From positions 620,001 through 684,000 of the forward strand of contig JAOVFP010000007.1 of the NCBI GenBank assembly GCA_025738555.1: a stretch of DNA of 64,000 bases. Direction: 5' to 3'. Below are positions 12,546 through 23,667 of this stretch, in pieces (positions within the stretch are counted from its first letter, which is position 1; each line of letters begins with the position of its first letter). The position numbers and the translations under genes were made by a program. The DNA is from Cyathus striatus. Lineage: Eukaryota; Basidiomycota; Agaricomycetes; Agaricales; Nidulariaceae. The notes under the pieces were generated by a model that did not search any database, was not told the DNA's origin, and saw only the letters and a list, made by a program, of their open reading frames with translations.

Positions 12546-12793
12546 TTATCCTTTGTTTGTGCATTGTTTGTGCAAGTGATTATTTATTGATATGTGTATT
12601 ATGTTTAATGGTGATTTAGAGTTGTTTGTTCATGTAAGGTATTGATTTGTTCATGTATAGTATTGGGTATATTTGATTATTAGTGTGTTGTATCATGTGA
12701 TTGTGTGAGCTATTCAGTCATGTGACATGACTGTGCAATTTCTTTAATTGTGGTATACAGTGCATTTGCATGCATTATATATAATCAAAAATC

Positions 12794-12940
12794 ATGCCTG
12801 ACAACGCTACCACCCCCGCTATTCTATGTGAACATCCCTATCGAGTAATGAGAACGCGACGAATGGTATGGGTCGGTGAACGAGAAGTCGATTTGGGAAA
12901 ACGTACCAATGATCCTGACATCGTGTACGTCCTCGAATAA
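12794..12940 (+). CDS. Short ORF behind a TATA-like box; later exon-like duplicate
   Basis: ATG at 12794 follows a TATATATAA sequence about 20 bp upstream and opens a 48-codon frame containing GKRTNDPDIVYVLE, ending in TAA. A near copy of its end occurs at 13040-13161 (EFDSGKRTNDSDTVYVVE) and runs to a GTAAGT donor. The block may therefore be a tandemly duplicated first exon, one copy broken. I do not know the family. Low confidence that either is expressed. Confidence 0.25.
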   Translation: MPDNATTPAILCEHPYRVMRTRRMVWVGEREVDLGKRTNDPDIVYVLE

Positions 12941-13161
12941 AAATGATGCTATCGCCAAAGCACCAAAGAGTAAGTCTCCTCTCTCCTAAACGGGCATGAA
13001 TAAATGATTTGACCTGTATGTTACTGTAACGCGACAAATAAGTCAGTAGACGAATTTGATTCAGGAAAACGTACCAATGATTCTGACACCGTGTACGTCG
13101 TCGAATCGTCATCGAATAACAACAATGCTACTACCAATGCACCAGATATCACTAATAAAGA

Positions 13162-14977
13162 GTAAGTCATTCGAATATGGCAGTTCTCGAAATAGAAATA
13201 GACATACCTTATGTCTCTGCATACGCTCTCTTTTATACGAGCACCATTAAACACGACATCAGCGCTCAGCAGTGAGTCTCTTATTCGTATTCATAATAGA
13301 CTGTTGATCTCTACAAACAGGAAAGACGCCCGTTAACTGATGCGTTATATCTATCTTACAGGCTACGTACACATCTTACACTTCTCTGTCGTCATCGTAC
13401 CAGGATTTCCCACTGTTCTTCTCTTTGGTAATGATAGAGGTACAGGTATATAAACCATGTAAGACATTTCTTGAATATAGCTCAATACGACAAATAGGCA
13501 TTGTGTTACCGAAGGGTTCTGTGATTTGTAAGCAGAAAAGATTACACAGTAGATTCCTTCAGCTTATTTCCGTTTCGTCCGTCTATTGCAAGTTGTCTAA
13601 AGCTTTCTGACGAGAATATGGAGTTGGGGACGGTCATATTAGGGTCTGGCACTAGCTTTCCATCATTCGTCGTTTGAACAATACGTCGGCGTCAGACTGC
13701 ACTCGATTCCTCACGGTAAGTCATCTAGTGTCTAAATTTTAATTGACCACCACGATCGGTTTATTAATAACTTTTGACCTATTATTAGTCCAAGCTATTA
13801 TTATATTTCGCACTTTTGAGGGATGACTCTGAGTAGCTCCGAGTTCGAAACCCACTTGGATAGACTTGAACGCAATCCAAGACATCTTTCGGAAGCAGGT
13901 GTTTACTTGCATCTACGTGCTGATTTGGAATCACATGCGTGAATTGATGGTGTGATTGAGCATGATAGTTGAATTATATAAGACACAAGTGATTTCATCA
14001 TGGCCAACTTAAATACGAGTAAAGACATATCGAGACGGCTCACAGATGTAACACGCATGGGAAATTATGATACCGCTAAGCAAGTGTAAAGGTGGTGGTT
14101 AGGTTGGCGCCTAAACAAAGAAATATAAATAGAACGAGTTGCAAGTGAGTTAAAGGAGATGGGATCGTAGATTTTGGAAGGGAAATGGGAAAGTGTGAAA
14201 CTTAGATCATAGAATGAATTGAAAGAAAATTTGAAGAGTAAAACTAAGAAAGGGAGACATGGAGCGGTGACACAACCTTTAGTAAAGCAAATTGCACATT
14301 CAGTGGGTCTTGGTAGTGCACGATGTCGACGATCTTGAGTTGCTACTGAGAAATTACGACGTTTCGAACAGTGTATGTGTGTCGGCGTTGGATGGAACCT
14401 GCAGGAGGGGCCAAGTGAGAGGGGGAGAGCAAATGCAAATAGCGCGCTCTACTATAAGCAATGAAGACACTAAATTAAACAAAATCAGTTACAAAACACA
14501 TTCGTCGAGTAGAAAAAACAATACTCACTATTATGTACCCTTCCACCCTGCCCCGCATTTGTCGTTGCAAATTAAGTGCAAGCTGGTGTACAAGCAGGGG
14601 TTATTAATGTCACACGGGCAGCATTGGTAGAGATAATGCAAGACTAACGGCTTGTTCGATCGTCAGAAGATCCAATGGGGCGGCAAGGTCAACATAGAGC
14701 CTGGTTGTCTGATATTTAGCGCCACCTTAATCTTATAGTATATCTTGCTGGAGATTTTTACACAAGAAAAAGAATATATTGAAAACTTATCGATGGACAT
14801 TTATTAATTCTATTGCTACCTTACTATACCAATCAAGCCCAAGTACATAAACAGAATGTTTGCAAGCCGCATATTTGCACGACTGAACCTACATAGTGCA
14901 TGAAGTGCGAGAGGCTGGTGGGAGAAAGGAAAGGGCATATGCGGCGAGTCCTGGACGCGCTTAGGCAATTTGATTTT
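13162..14977. other. No confident gene
   Basis: Small open segments with possible donors and acceptors (for example 13181-13262) cannot be joined into a convincing protein. The plus-strand 112-codon frame at 14292-14630 has no recognisable domain and no support beyond its length. Confidence 0.4.
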
Positions 14978-15062
14978 CTTGAGGGCAGGTGGCTGGTAAC
15001 GGCATCGGCCGGTAACTATACCATTATGTAACATAACGCGACGCGTTACGCCTGCCCTCAAG
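14978..15062. mobile_element. Mini-MITE, 85 bp, with CTTGAGGGCAGG inverted ends
   Basis: CTTGAGGGCAGG at 14978 and its exact reverse complement ending at 15062 enclose 61 bp. Inside are GGTAACG and GCGTTACG, which extend the dyad imperfectly. The same end sequence occurs alone at about 5280. Superfamily not assigned; no clear target duplication. Confidence 0.5.
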
Positions 15063-15103
15063 AAGATGGGTCCCACTTTTCAACGCATGTGTAGGCGTGC
15101 CTC

Positions 15104-15824
15104 TACTCTCTTTCTAGTCGCACATACTCTGTAGATTATAAGTAGTAGTAAGATGTGATGTATATGCTACTTTACGCTACCGTCGGTCTGAGGATATATA
15201 CCATAATTTTGAAGCTCTACAAGCACGCTAAACTTGGGTAAAGCAATGAGAGTCGGAGGGAAGGTGAAAGGCACTGGCGGGAATGTTGATCGACAGGAGA
15301 CAACTGTACCATTACGGCCAAGTTGAACCTAGTGTTCAAGGGTAGCTGTGATACGCATCAAATGCGGTATTGGTTCACAACCGTCAACTGAAGGGAGTGA
15401 GGGCTCGTTGAACAAGTTGTCGGGATAACATGTATGCCCCGGTTTTTCATATCTCTGTAATCGTTTCTCAGTCTACTAATCTTCAGCATAAACAGCCATT
15501 TCGTAGTACATACCAAGTGTTGCTGTATCGGTTGGGATTTGATAGGATTAGGAAGAAATGTATGTTCCATTTCTTACTGTCTTTTTGACACACTAACACT
15601 TCGTCTGCATGTTTCTTCACTCTATTTCGAGCTCTCTATCCACAGAATATGTTTCTGCTATGCCGTTCAACGCCTCTGCTCCTTACACGCTGTGGTGCTC
15701 CTCTACATGAACAATCCACCCCAACCCCTTTATACCCATCCTGCCACGTCGCCACTGTGCCTCATATATCACTCCAAGACGTGATCTACTTCACCTTCAA
15801 TTCCCTTCGTGCTCGTTATTGATC
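15104..15824. repeat. Diverged direct repeat, copy 1
   Basis: Shares with 17,246-17,638, in the same order and orientation, blocks such as CTCTTTCTAGTCGCACATA, AAGCTCTACAAGCACGCTAA, GGCCAAGTTGAACCTAGTG and GACGTGATCTACTTCACC. Copy 1 carries about 300 bp of extra sequence before the last block. The two copies flank the glycosyltransferase relic, so they may be an old tandem duplication of one intergenic/3' region. Confidence 0.75.
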
Positions 15825-15865
15825 TACATGTAATATAGGGTATAAATATACTGTCCTTGAAACCT

Positions 15866-16640
15866 CTATGCCTGAGAACGAACACATTCAATGTACTTCA
15901 ACAACTTAAGCGAGTTGTCGCGTGCCTCGCCTCCCTCTTCCCAAGCAGCATCGAGTGAATCGGCCATCTTAGTAATGTTCGCGTCGATCTTGGCCCTCTC
16001 GTCCTTGTTGAAGAAAGCCTTTTGGAACATCTCCTTAGCCTCGGAGGTGACGTCCTCTATCGTCCCCGTGGGTGTCTGCCAAGTGCTAGCGCGGTACTTC
16101 AACCCATAGCCCAAGCGCACCTGCGATAGCTCGTAACCGCATCCATACACCTGGGAGACAAGGATGGAGAGTGCAGGCTTGTCTGCGAAGAGAGGTCAGC
16201 AGATCATGGCCACGTGGAAGCATAGACTCTCAAGGGTTTTGTTGATACTGCAGTGAGTGATTAACCATCCAACCACAGGATGTGCGAGGGTATATTGCTG
16301 AGGGAGCCAGGGCCCAATGAAGGTGTTCTTGTTGCCCTTCAGGTCCTTCGGGGAAGGCAGCCGAGGCAGCGCCACTCATAACCATAATGTCTGGGATGTC
16401 GAGCTCCTTGAGGACGCGGAGGACAGCATACAGCATCTCGATGTTGTTAGGAAGAAGGATGGAGCCAAAGGAGATCTATATGAAACTGTGAGCTACAAAT
16501 ATGATAAGATATTGAGTATACGCACGTAGATAGCAGATTTCTCTCCTTTCTCCTTGTGCACCCTCTCCAAGAACGATGTAAGCCCACTGCTCTACAATTT
16601 GGGTAACATTTTCATTATTGTCTGTGTTCATGAGATTAAA
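15866..16640 (-). pseudogene. UDP-glycosyltransferase (GT1) C-terminal relic
   Basis: Minus-strand reading gives a GT1 UDP-glycosyltransferase half. FLERVHKEKGEKSAIYV is followed by an intron and ISFGSILLPNN (the sugar-nucleotide-binding strand), then MLYAVLRVLKELDIPDIMV, GPWLPQQYTLAHPVVGWLIT (PSPG-like segment), SINKTLESLCFHVAMIC, PLFADKPALSILVSQVYG and a C-terminal exon YELSQVRLGYGLKYR...KYIECVRSQA ending at 15866. A frameshift lies near 16,345 (after PEGPEGQ) and an in-frame TGA replaces the usual Trp before PLFAD. The canonical THGGWNS is changed to THCSINKT. No N-terminal acceptor domain was found upstream. This is a truncated, inactive copy. Confidence 0.75.
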
Positions 16641-17133
16641 ATATTCTGCACGAGCAATGCCCTGCAATGCTAACAGGCATACATACACAATACATCATTG
16701 AAAAGTGGTAAGCATGCTTAGGAAGTTCTTCGGACTCCCTGATGCTTTCGCATCTGTCAACGTGCCACAATGGTCAGATAACCGAAATGCATTACAGTAG
16801 ACTAATTCAGCACGCCAGTCTGACTATTTTATGACTTTTGACTACAAATTAACTTTTAAATGACTAAGTTACGACCAATTGCAAGCAAGTAAGTGACTAT
16901 GAATGACTGACCATTTTTGCTGAGCACATGGGGTCATGAACAGGAACAGATGTCCTGTTTGTAACGCATCACAGAGCCATTTGAACAGAGATACATCGAA
17001 AAATTGAGGTTAAGAATCTTAAGATTGAGTTTTCGGCAGCTCGCTTCGCTCTCATAGATTTCCATGAACAGTTAAGATTTTTGTCACACCTCACATGCCC
17101 CTTAGAACAGAAGGTCCAAGTGTTCAAGGCCGT
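16641..17133. other. Unassigned
   Basis: No coding support. A short AT-rich segment near 16830-16910 repeats TGACTA-like motifs (TATGACTTTTGACTAC, AAATGACTAAGTTACGAC). Whether the inverted duplication continues leftward through here cannot be seen, because its partner lies outside the window. Confidence 0.4.
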
Positions 17134-17245
17134 CACACTGAAAAGTGGCGTCGTATTGGTACAGTACACTCGCCAGCAGATACTTCCCATACGCTGAAGA
17201 ACATTATTCAAGGTATATGATTATCCATATTTACTGGTACGAGTA

Positions 17246-17638
17246 CTCTCTTTCTAGTCGCACATAAGTACTCTGTAGATTATAAAATAGTAGTAGGATG
17301 TGATGTATATACTACTTTACGGTACCGTCGATCTCATAATCTTGAAGCTCTACAAGCACGCTAAACTTGGGTAAAGCGATGAGTTGGAGGGAAGGCGAAA
17401 GGCAGTGGCGGCAACATTGAAATATTGATCGACAGGAGAAATCCGTACCATATCGGCCAAGTTGAACCTAGTGCTAAAGGTAGCTGTGATGTGCATCAAT
17501 GTGATATTGGTTCACAGAAGGGGTGATAGCTTGTTGAACAAGTTGTTGGGATAACTTATATGTCCCTTTTTCATATCTATATCGTCTCTCCAAGACGTGA
17601 TCTACTTCACCTTCAATACCCTTCGTGCCCGTTATTGC
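17246..17638. repeat. Diverged direct repeat, copy 2
   Basis: Partner of 15,104-15,824. Because it lies inside the left inverted arm, an inverted third copy is present at about 63,496-63,888. Confidence 0.75.
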
Positions 17639-18202
17639 TCGCCTTCAGTCACCTAAGCTTAATCAATTACGCTGTGCTTGCATCGCGAGTAGATGTCTTA
17701 TACTTCTCCTTCCTTTGCCATTGTCACTGCCTCAGCAGCACGTACTGGTAACGAATCGTTTAGACGAGAAATCATGATGGTGAATGCTCGAGACCAATAT
17801 ATACAGTTTAAATAGTAAAAGAGAAAGAAATATACCTAAAAAGAGCGAAATGAGTGTAAGTAAGGCCAAGAAAAGATAGTATTAGAATAGTTGTTTCAAG
17901 GAGCCGAAACACAAGCTTATTTTCAATAGAATGCAGAGAATGAATGAGGAGATAAGGAGAGGGAGAGGGCATGTTGAGATGTCAGTATGAGGATGATAAG
18001 ATCTTGAGGCGGACATCTCGACAAACTCGCATTAATTGTCTTCGTTATGTACGCGCAATCACACCTTCACTCTTCAACACTGCGCTGCTTTGCCCATCTG
18101 TAGAGTTCAGGTATCTTTAGGAAGATTCAGAGGGTGGAAGACTTGCAGCATTGAATGCCGTTTGTGGGGATCGAACTCTGGTCCTTTGACAAGTGGACTA
18201 CT

Positions 18203-18941
18203 GGGTGACTTTCCGTAGGGATTCTATTCCGAATAGACTCGAATATTTAATAGATCGGAGTTTGAAAATATATGTCTATTCCATATCATTTTCCCGTAGC
18301 CATTTCTATTACAATCTATTATCAACAGAAATACCCTGAAACTTCTGCTCTCCCTCGCAAAATTACACCATGGCAGGCCTTTTAAGAGTCAAAATGACTA
18401 GAATTTTAGTAATAATAGTGGACTTTGATGTTGCTACTTTTCATTACATCCTCTCGATTCTAGGAGGACTTGAAGACCACTGGAATACATTCACCATATG
18501 CAAAATAGCAAAATTATGTGAGATATCTGTTAGGAGGACTCATTATATATTAAAAAAACTAGTGATTAAATTTTTTGGAGACAAAGGAAGGACTTGGGAG
18601 CGCATATGATACGTTGCATTCTCTAGAAACTCGTGGAATCCATGGAACTTGCAAGTCTGAAATGGACCACGGCACCTGTGTTGTAAGCTGGATGTCAGTT
18701 CACCTATAAAAGGAAGATCAAGGGAAATTAAGCAGACTAAGCGAGCCTTAGCGAGGTTTATTCAAGACTTAAAAATCTGGCGAGGGGTCTTAAGTTCTCC
18801 ATAGACTTCAAAATCTATGAAGGTCTGTACGTCCCCACCTCCAACTATGCGACACTAAGCGAGGATCGGCATCTTGGCAATCAGCGATCTATTCGAATCT
18901 ATTCAAAATAAACGTGAATAGATTCCTATGGAAAGTCACCC
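18203..18941 (+). mobile_element. PIF/Harbinger-like MITE (739 bp), left-arm copy
   Basis: Ends are GGGTGACTTTCCGTAGG and its imperfect reverse complement CCTATGGAAAGTCACCC. The 3-bp ACT (18,200-18,202 and 18,942-18,944) is a candidate target duplication. Internally, a plus-strand frame at 18,370-18,609 reads VDFDVATFHYILSILGG then HWNTFTICKIAKLCEIS, reminiscent of the N-terminal region of fungal Harbinger transposases; the catalytic DDE part is absent. Terminal GGG, 3-bp duplication and this remnant point to PIF/Harbinger, but the assignment is inference. Confidence 0.65.
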
Positions 18942-19108
18942 ACTATCATCTTAATGTATTAATAGACTCCTGCTATTATTAGAATACTGAATATGACGGC
19001 TTTCAAGCTTATAGCTGGATCGATCATTCATTGCTTCTGGCACCGTTAACCCCGATATATCAAAGTGATTGTTACATACACGTAAGATTAAGTACAACCG
19101 TTTCAGTT

Positions 19109-21487
19109 TCAAGTATCACTGTCGAACTGATAAGCAACGCTTAATTTGGCATCCAACAATCGTCTCTCAGATAGATGAAGACTCTGATACCATGATTCAT
19201 CGTAACAGTTAATTGGAAGCCCTTGTGGTGCGATTGTATCAGGATTCTTTCTAGTTGTATGAACCCCTATGGCGCTTTTCATTTCCTGGCCTTCGCCGAG
19301 CTCTTCCGATTATTGCTGTACTCTTTTCATAGGTATCTAGACGATGATACAATACCTCCAGCGGTTTTGCACGCCATATTGGGCCAATTGTTTTGAATTG
19401 CTTCGGCTTTGCGTCCGTATCTGTTTCATCAGAGCTAACTCCAGCGGTACCTATAGCTTTTATCAAATCAAAATGCCTTCGAACACCATCTTCTATCTCT
19501 ACGGCACGCAGACGATTGTTGTATAACTAAATTACTTGTGAGTTTATAATCGCTTAACATTAAACATAAAGAGTGCATACGGTGTTTTTGCGACTTGCAC
19601 GTGAGTTCTTTTCAGTCTTTCAAGTGCAGCCTGCGCTGGATCGTCCAAACTAAATTCTTTATATATACCATAGATATACTGCAAATGACTTTGAACAGCT
19701 TGGAGAACGACATCCCATTCCAGGAAGTCGTCAGGAAATTGCTCTCCGTAATACGTATACACGCCGCGTTTGGCAGCCCCAAGGAAGTCTTCCACTACAA
19801 CATCAGCGGCTTCAATGTTGAATGGGATGGTTATTGTCTTCGAGAAGTCGATGCGGAAGTCATTGGCCGTTATTGGTGGGAACCCTATATCGCGATTGTT
19901 ATATTTCTCAAGCTCTTCATCTGTTAATGGGGCGAATCTGTCAAATAGCTCTGCATTGTATCTCTGGTCTTTCTTCATTCCAAGTAGATGCTTGATATGC
20001 GTACGAATTGCTTCCTACAATTGCTTTAACGACAGCGAACATTTAATATAAGAGTACTGACGCACCAGAAAGAAGCTTCTTCTGGGATCATTTTTCAAAG
20101 GCACTTGTTCCTTAGTGCGAATGATCTTCCTGCGCGAGCCCGTTCCTGAAGACGCTAAGTTGGGAATGCGATCACTACAAGGCACCCTACTCGATGACGG
20201 AGACTCTCCGGGGACACTTCCACCTGTAGGAAGCAATCAATAACCGCCCACAATTGGTAGATCTTCGATAAGACAGACCTGTTGACAAAAGTCCTTCGAC
20301 CGTCGACCTCACTGACGATTCGTACTGCTCCGCTTGATGTTTCAAAGCCTCACCCAATAACACTCTATCATGCTGCCTTTCCACTTCTCTATTTTTCAGC
20401 AAGGCTCTGAACTCATCTTCTTGCCGACGTCGCTCACGTTCTATCGTGTCTGATACGATATGAGCCGTCTTCTTCTGCTCTTGAAGGAGTAATGCCTTGA
20501 ACGATTCGTATTCTTTTTCTTTCTGTTTCTTCAACTCTGAAGCGCTGTTATCGTTATATCGTTTCTGATCTTCGCGAAATGTGTTGAACTGATGACTTAT
20601 AGCAGTGATAAAATTACCAATGTTTAACGGGGGTGTCATTCCAGGATCATTCTGGACATTTGGCTTTTCGACGGCTGTAGCAATCTGAATAGGAGCAGGA
20701 TTTGACTGTTTAGCGGCAGCAGTCGACTTAGAGGGAGCGGGATTCGGTGGTTGGTCGACTGTGGTATCGTTTATGGGAGCTGGATTTGGCTGTTGGCTGG
20801 GTATGGCGTCGTCTGCAGGAGTGGGAACTTTACTAGGCCTATTAAATATATTCGGCCAGTAGAATTTGGGGGCAGGATTTGGGGGCTGGAATGCTGATTC
20901 GTTAGTCACTTGTGGACATATCCGAAATCCATTCCAATCAACGATCAGCGGCACCTCGGCACCCAACGACCGAGGGCCTAGTTTCTGTTGGCCGCTACCG
21001 CTAGGCTATTAATTATGATTAAAGTGTCGAATGCCTTTATGAAAGTAAATACATACCAAAGCATCCAAATCCATCGAAACTATGGTGTTGGTACCATCCA
21101 GCTATCAATTACGTTGGAACGAAGCACTTGGCACAATATCAGTGAATGCACCTTGTCTGTCTGTGCCGACTGTATTTCTTTCGTGCCATCACCAACCTCC
21201 TCATTAATATATTTCAAAGGGTCCAAATCCATCGGATTTATGCTCTTGTTACCGTCCAGCTATCAAATACGATTAGAATGATGGTCATCGACAAAAATCA
21301 GTGAACGTTGGTACCTTGTCGCGTCGCGCTGACTCCGAGATAACTTCTTCCGCCCCGCTATCCTCACGCTGACTAGGATTGCGAGATGAATCCGTTCTGG
21401 GATACGTGCTGTCAGATTCCGTTTCTGTTTCTCTTTCACGTGCCACGTCTCTGGTGTAGCTGATTTTGTCCTTGATGGTGTTGACAA
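19109..21487 (-). pseudogene. Agaricomycete 'SSDE' orphan gene, 5'-truncated left copy
   Basis: The minus-strand exons match the right-arm gene. They run from an S/T/E-rich exon (TETESDSTYPRTDSSRNPSQ) through a P/N-rich and coiled-coil exon (20,966-20,187: PNPAPI repeats, then EDQKRYNDNSASELKKQKEK and ERERRRQEDEFRALL). Next comes a domain exon (19,978-19,544: RYNAELFDRFAPLTDEELEK, DFRIDFSKTITIPFN, LEWDVVLQAVQSHLQYIYG), then a last exon with LIKAIGTAGVSSDETDTD and IGPIWRAKPLEVLYHRLDTY. The 'GVSSDETD' box is typical of a large agaricomycete family of unknown function. The 259-codon middle exon is open here but broken at right. The last exon has one extra G near 19,270 that shifts the frame. Upstream of 21,444 the sequence differs from the right copy. 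Confidence 0.7.
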
Positions 21488-21957
21488 TGTAAGTTCAACT
21501 CCCTCAGCTGAAGGTGTACGGATACGCGTACGGAGTGCAGTAGCGTCCGTCTACAGCTTTTACTCTAACCGGTTGTCGAGATAGGGGAAATGTCCTGTGA
21601 GAAATTCCGAAGAGCTGGAGGGAAGGCCGCTTGTCCAGTAAATCGATACACACAAACACTTCTCATAGCGCTGGGACTGAGTATAGGATGCTCTCTTGCA
21701 GTCAATGAGCTGACCGCAATACTTAGGTACATGCGATGCTTCTAATTCTAGTTTGATCCAGCGATACCATTTGCTAATTGAATACCGAAACCTTATCATT
21801 GGTCCTACAGAGCCATCTGCAACTGAGTCATGTATGCCCTGTCACCTTCAGTAAAAATGCTCAGTCACTAATACGTAGCGATTTAGTCATCATGGAGTCA
21901 CCATTAGGGGAGTTCAATCTTGGCCGTTTTGTCACGTTGCTACAGATCAGTCGCTAC
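21445..21957. other. Unique spacer between the left arm and KDZ-A
   Basis: Not shared with the 59,106-59,690 segment that occupies the same place beside the right arm. It includes a 79-codon minus-strand frame (21,799-21,560) without recognisable domains. Its last 60 bp (GAGTTCAATCTTGG, CGTTTTGT) recur inverted just outside the other end of KDZ-A. Confidence 0.4.
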
Positions 21958-23300
21958 GAGTAGTGTCAGCAAATATTTTCATATTAACTCCTGGCTATAT
22001 GATCATGTGTTCTTATAAGCATGGAGTTATATGATCACCTCTAAATTATATAGTGTTCTATACTATTAGTTATTCTAATAGTGATCATAAGTGATCATTT
22101 AGAGATATAGGTGGTGTATTGGGGTGCATACTAGTACTGGTGGATTTCTATGGACCATTACTGGTTCTAATGGATTTGTAAGTGATCATAAGTGATCATT
22201 GAGTGATTTTTGTAGTGTGTTGGGTTATTATTGGTACTAATGGATTCATAAGTGATCATAAGTGATCATTGAGTGATTTTTGTGGTGTATTGGGTTACTA
22301 TTGGTACTAATGGATTCATAAGTGATCATAAGTGAACATTGAGTGATTTTTGTAGTGTGTTGGGTTATTATTGGTACTAATGGATTCATAAGTGATCATA
22401 AGTGATCATTGAGTGATTTTTGTGGTGTATTGGGTTATTATTGGTGCTAATGGATTTGTAAGTGATCATAAGTGATCATTGAGTGATTTTCATAGTGTAT
22501 TGGGTTATTATTGGTACTAATGGATTTGTAAGTGATCATAAGTGATCATTGAGTGATTTTCATGGTGTATTGGGTTATTATTGGTACTAATGGTTTTGTA
22601 AGTGATCATAAGTGATCATTGAGTGATTTTTGTGGTGTATTGAGTTATTATTGGTACTAATGGTTTTGTAAGTGATCATAAGTGATCATTGAGTGATTTT
22701 CATCATGCATGGGTTATTATTGGTACTAATGGATTCATTAGTGATCATAAGTGATCATTGAGTGATTTTCATTGTGTATTGAGTTATTATTGGTACTAAT
22801 GGTTTTGTAAGTGATCATAAGTGATCATTGAGTGATTTTCATTGTGTATTGGGTTATTATTGGTACTAATGGTTTTGTAAGTGATCATAAGTGATCATTG
22901 AGTGATTTTCATGGTGTATTAGGTTATTATTGGTGCTAATGGTTTTGTAAGTGATCATAAGTGATCATTGAGTGATTTTCATAGTGTATTGGGTTATTAT
23001 TGGTACTAATGGTTTTGTAAGTGATCATAAGTGATCATTGAGTGATTTTTGTGGTGTATTGGGTTATTATTGGTGCTAATGGTTTTGTAAGTGATCATAA
23101 GTGATCATTGAGTGATTTTTGTGGTGTATTGGGTTATTATTGGTGCTAATGGATTTGTAAGTGATCATAAGTGATCATTGAATGATTTTTATGGTGCATT
23201 GGGTTATTATTGGTACTAATGGATTCATAAGTTATCATAAGTGATCATTGAGTGATATTTGTGGTGCATTGAGTTGCTATTGGTACTAATATATTCATAA
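21958..23300 (+). repeat. KDZ-A left terminal region with about 14 tandem units
   Basis: The terminus is followed, from about 22,180, by about 14 units of 77-80 bp. Each contains AAGTGATCATAAGTGATCAT, a G/T-rich stretch (TGAGTGATTTTTGTGGTG) and TTATTGGTACTAATGG. The GTGATCATAAGTGATCA core is palindromic round TGATCA and also appears in the right end and in KDZ-B. Such arrays are plausible transposase-binding sites. Confidence 0.85.
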
Positions 23301-23667
23301 GTGATGTAATGTTAATGAGTGAAAAATATTTTTATCACACATTGCAATTTAAAACATTGTTTTATATCAATCAATATATCTGTACAACTGATATATGTTA
23401 TATACATTACACTACTATTGTACTACCTATATCAGTAATTGTCCATGCACTTGATATAACACATCAGTGGTGCTTGTAATAAATGATTACACTCATGTTT
23501 TTTTGTAGTTTTTCTGTATGGAGTGGTACATATAAGAGATAGAAGTGAAAAGACTGATTTATCCATGCACTTGATATAATTCATCACTGGTGCATTGAAT
23601 GGTTATACTTTTACAAAGTATATGTTGCATAACAGATGTTTGGATATGAAAATAGATGTACAATATT

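Larger units (their letters stand above)
17134..21444 (+). repeat. Large inverted duplication, left arm (4.31 kb)
   Basis: The reverse complement matches 59,691-64,000 nearly base for base. Example pairs: 17,134 with 64,000 at the outer limit, and CACGTGCC at 21,437-21,444 with GGCACGTG at 59,691 at the inner limit. Arms are 4,311 and 4,310 bp. Both carry the same gene segment, the same MITE and the same flanking non-coding DNA. The inner breakpoint falls within a coding exon of the right-hand gene; the outer end is cut by the window on the right, so the true arm may be longer. Confidence 0.95.

Noticed and set aside
13840..13870. tRNA-like GAGTTCGAAACCCAC
   Set aside because: No acceptor or D-arm partner lies at the right distance.
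16969..17211. 80-codon minus-strand frame at the edge of the left arm
   Set aside because: No domain, no exon context, and it crosses the limit of the comparable inverted DNA.
20988..21281. 97-codon frame found identically at 59,854-60,147
   Set aside because: Antisense shadow of the duplicated-exon region in both arms. Identity is due to DNA duplication.
22130..23300. CRISPR-like array
   Set aside because: Repeats are directly joined tandem units without unique spacers, in a eukaryotic transposon end.
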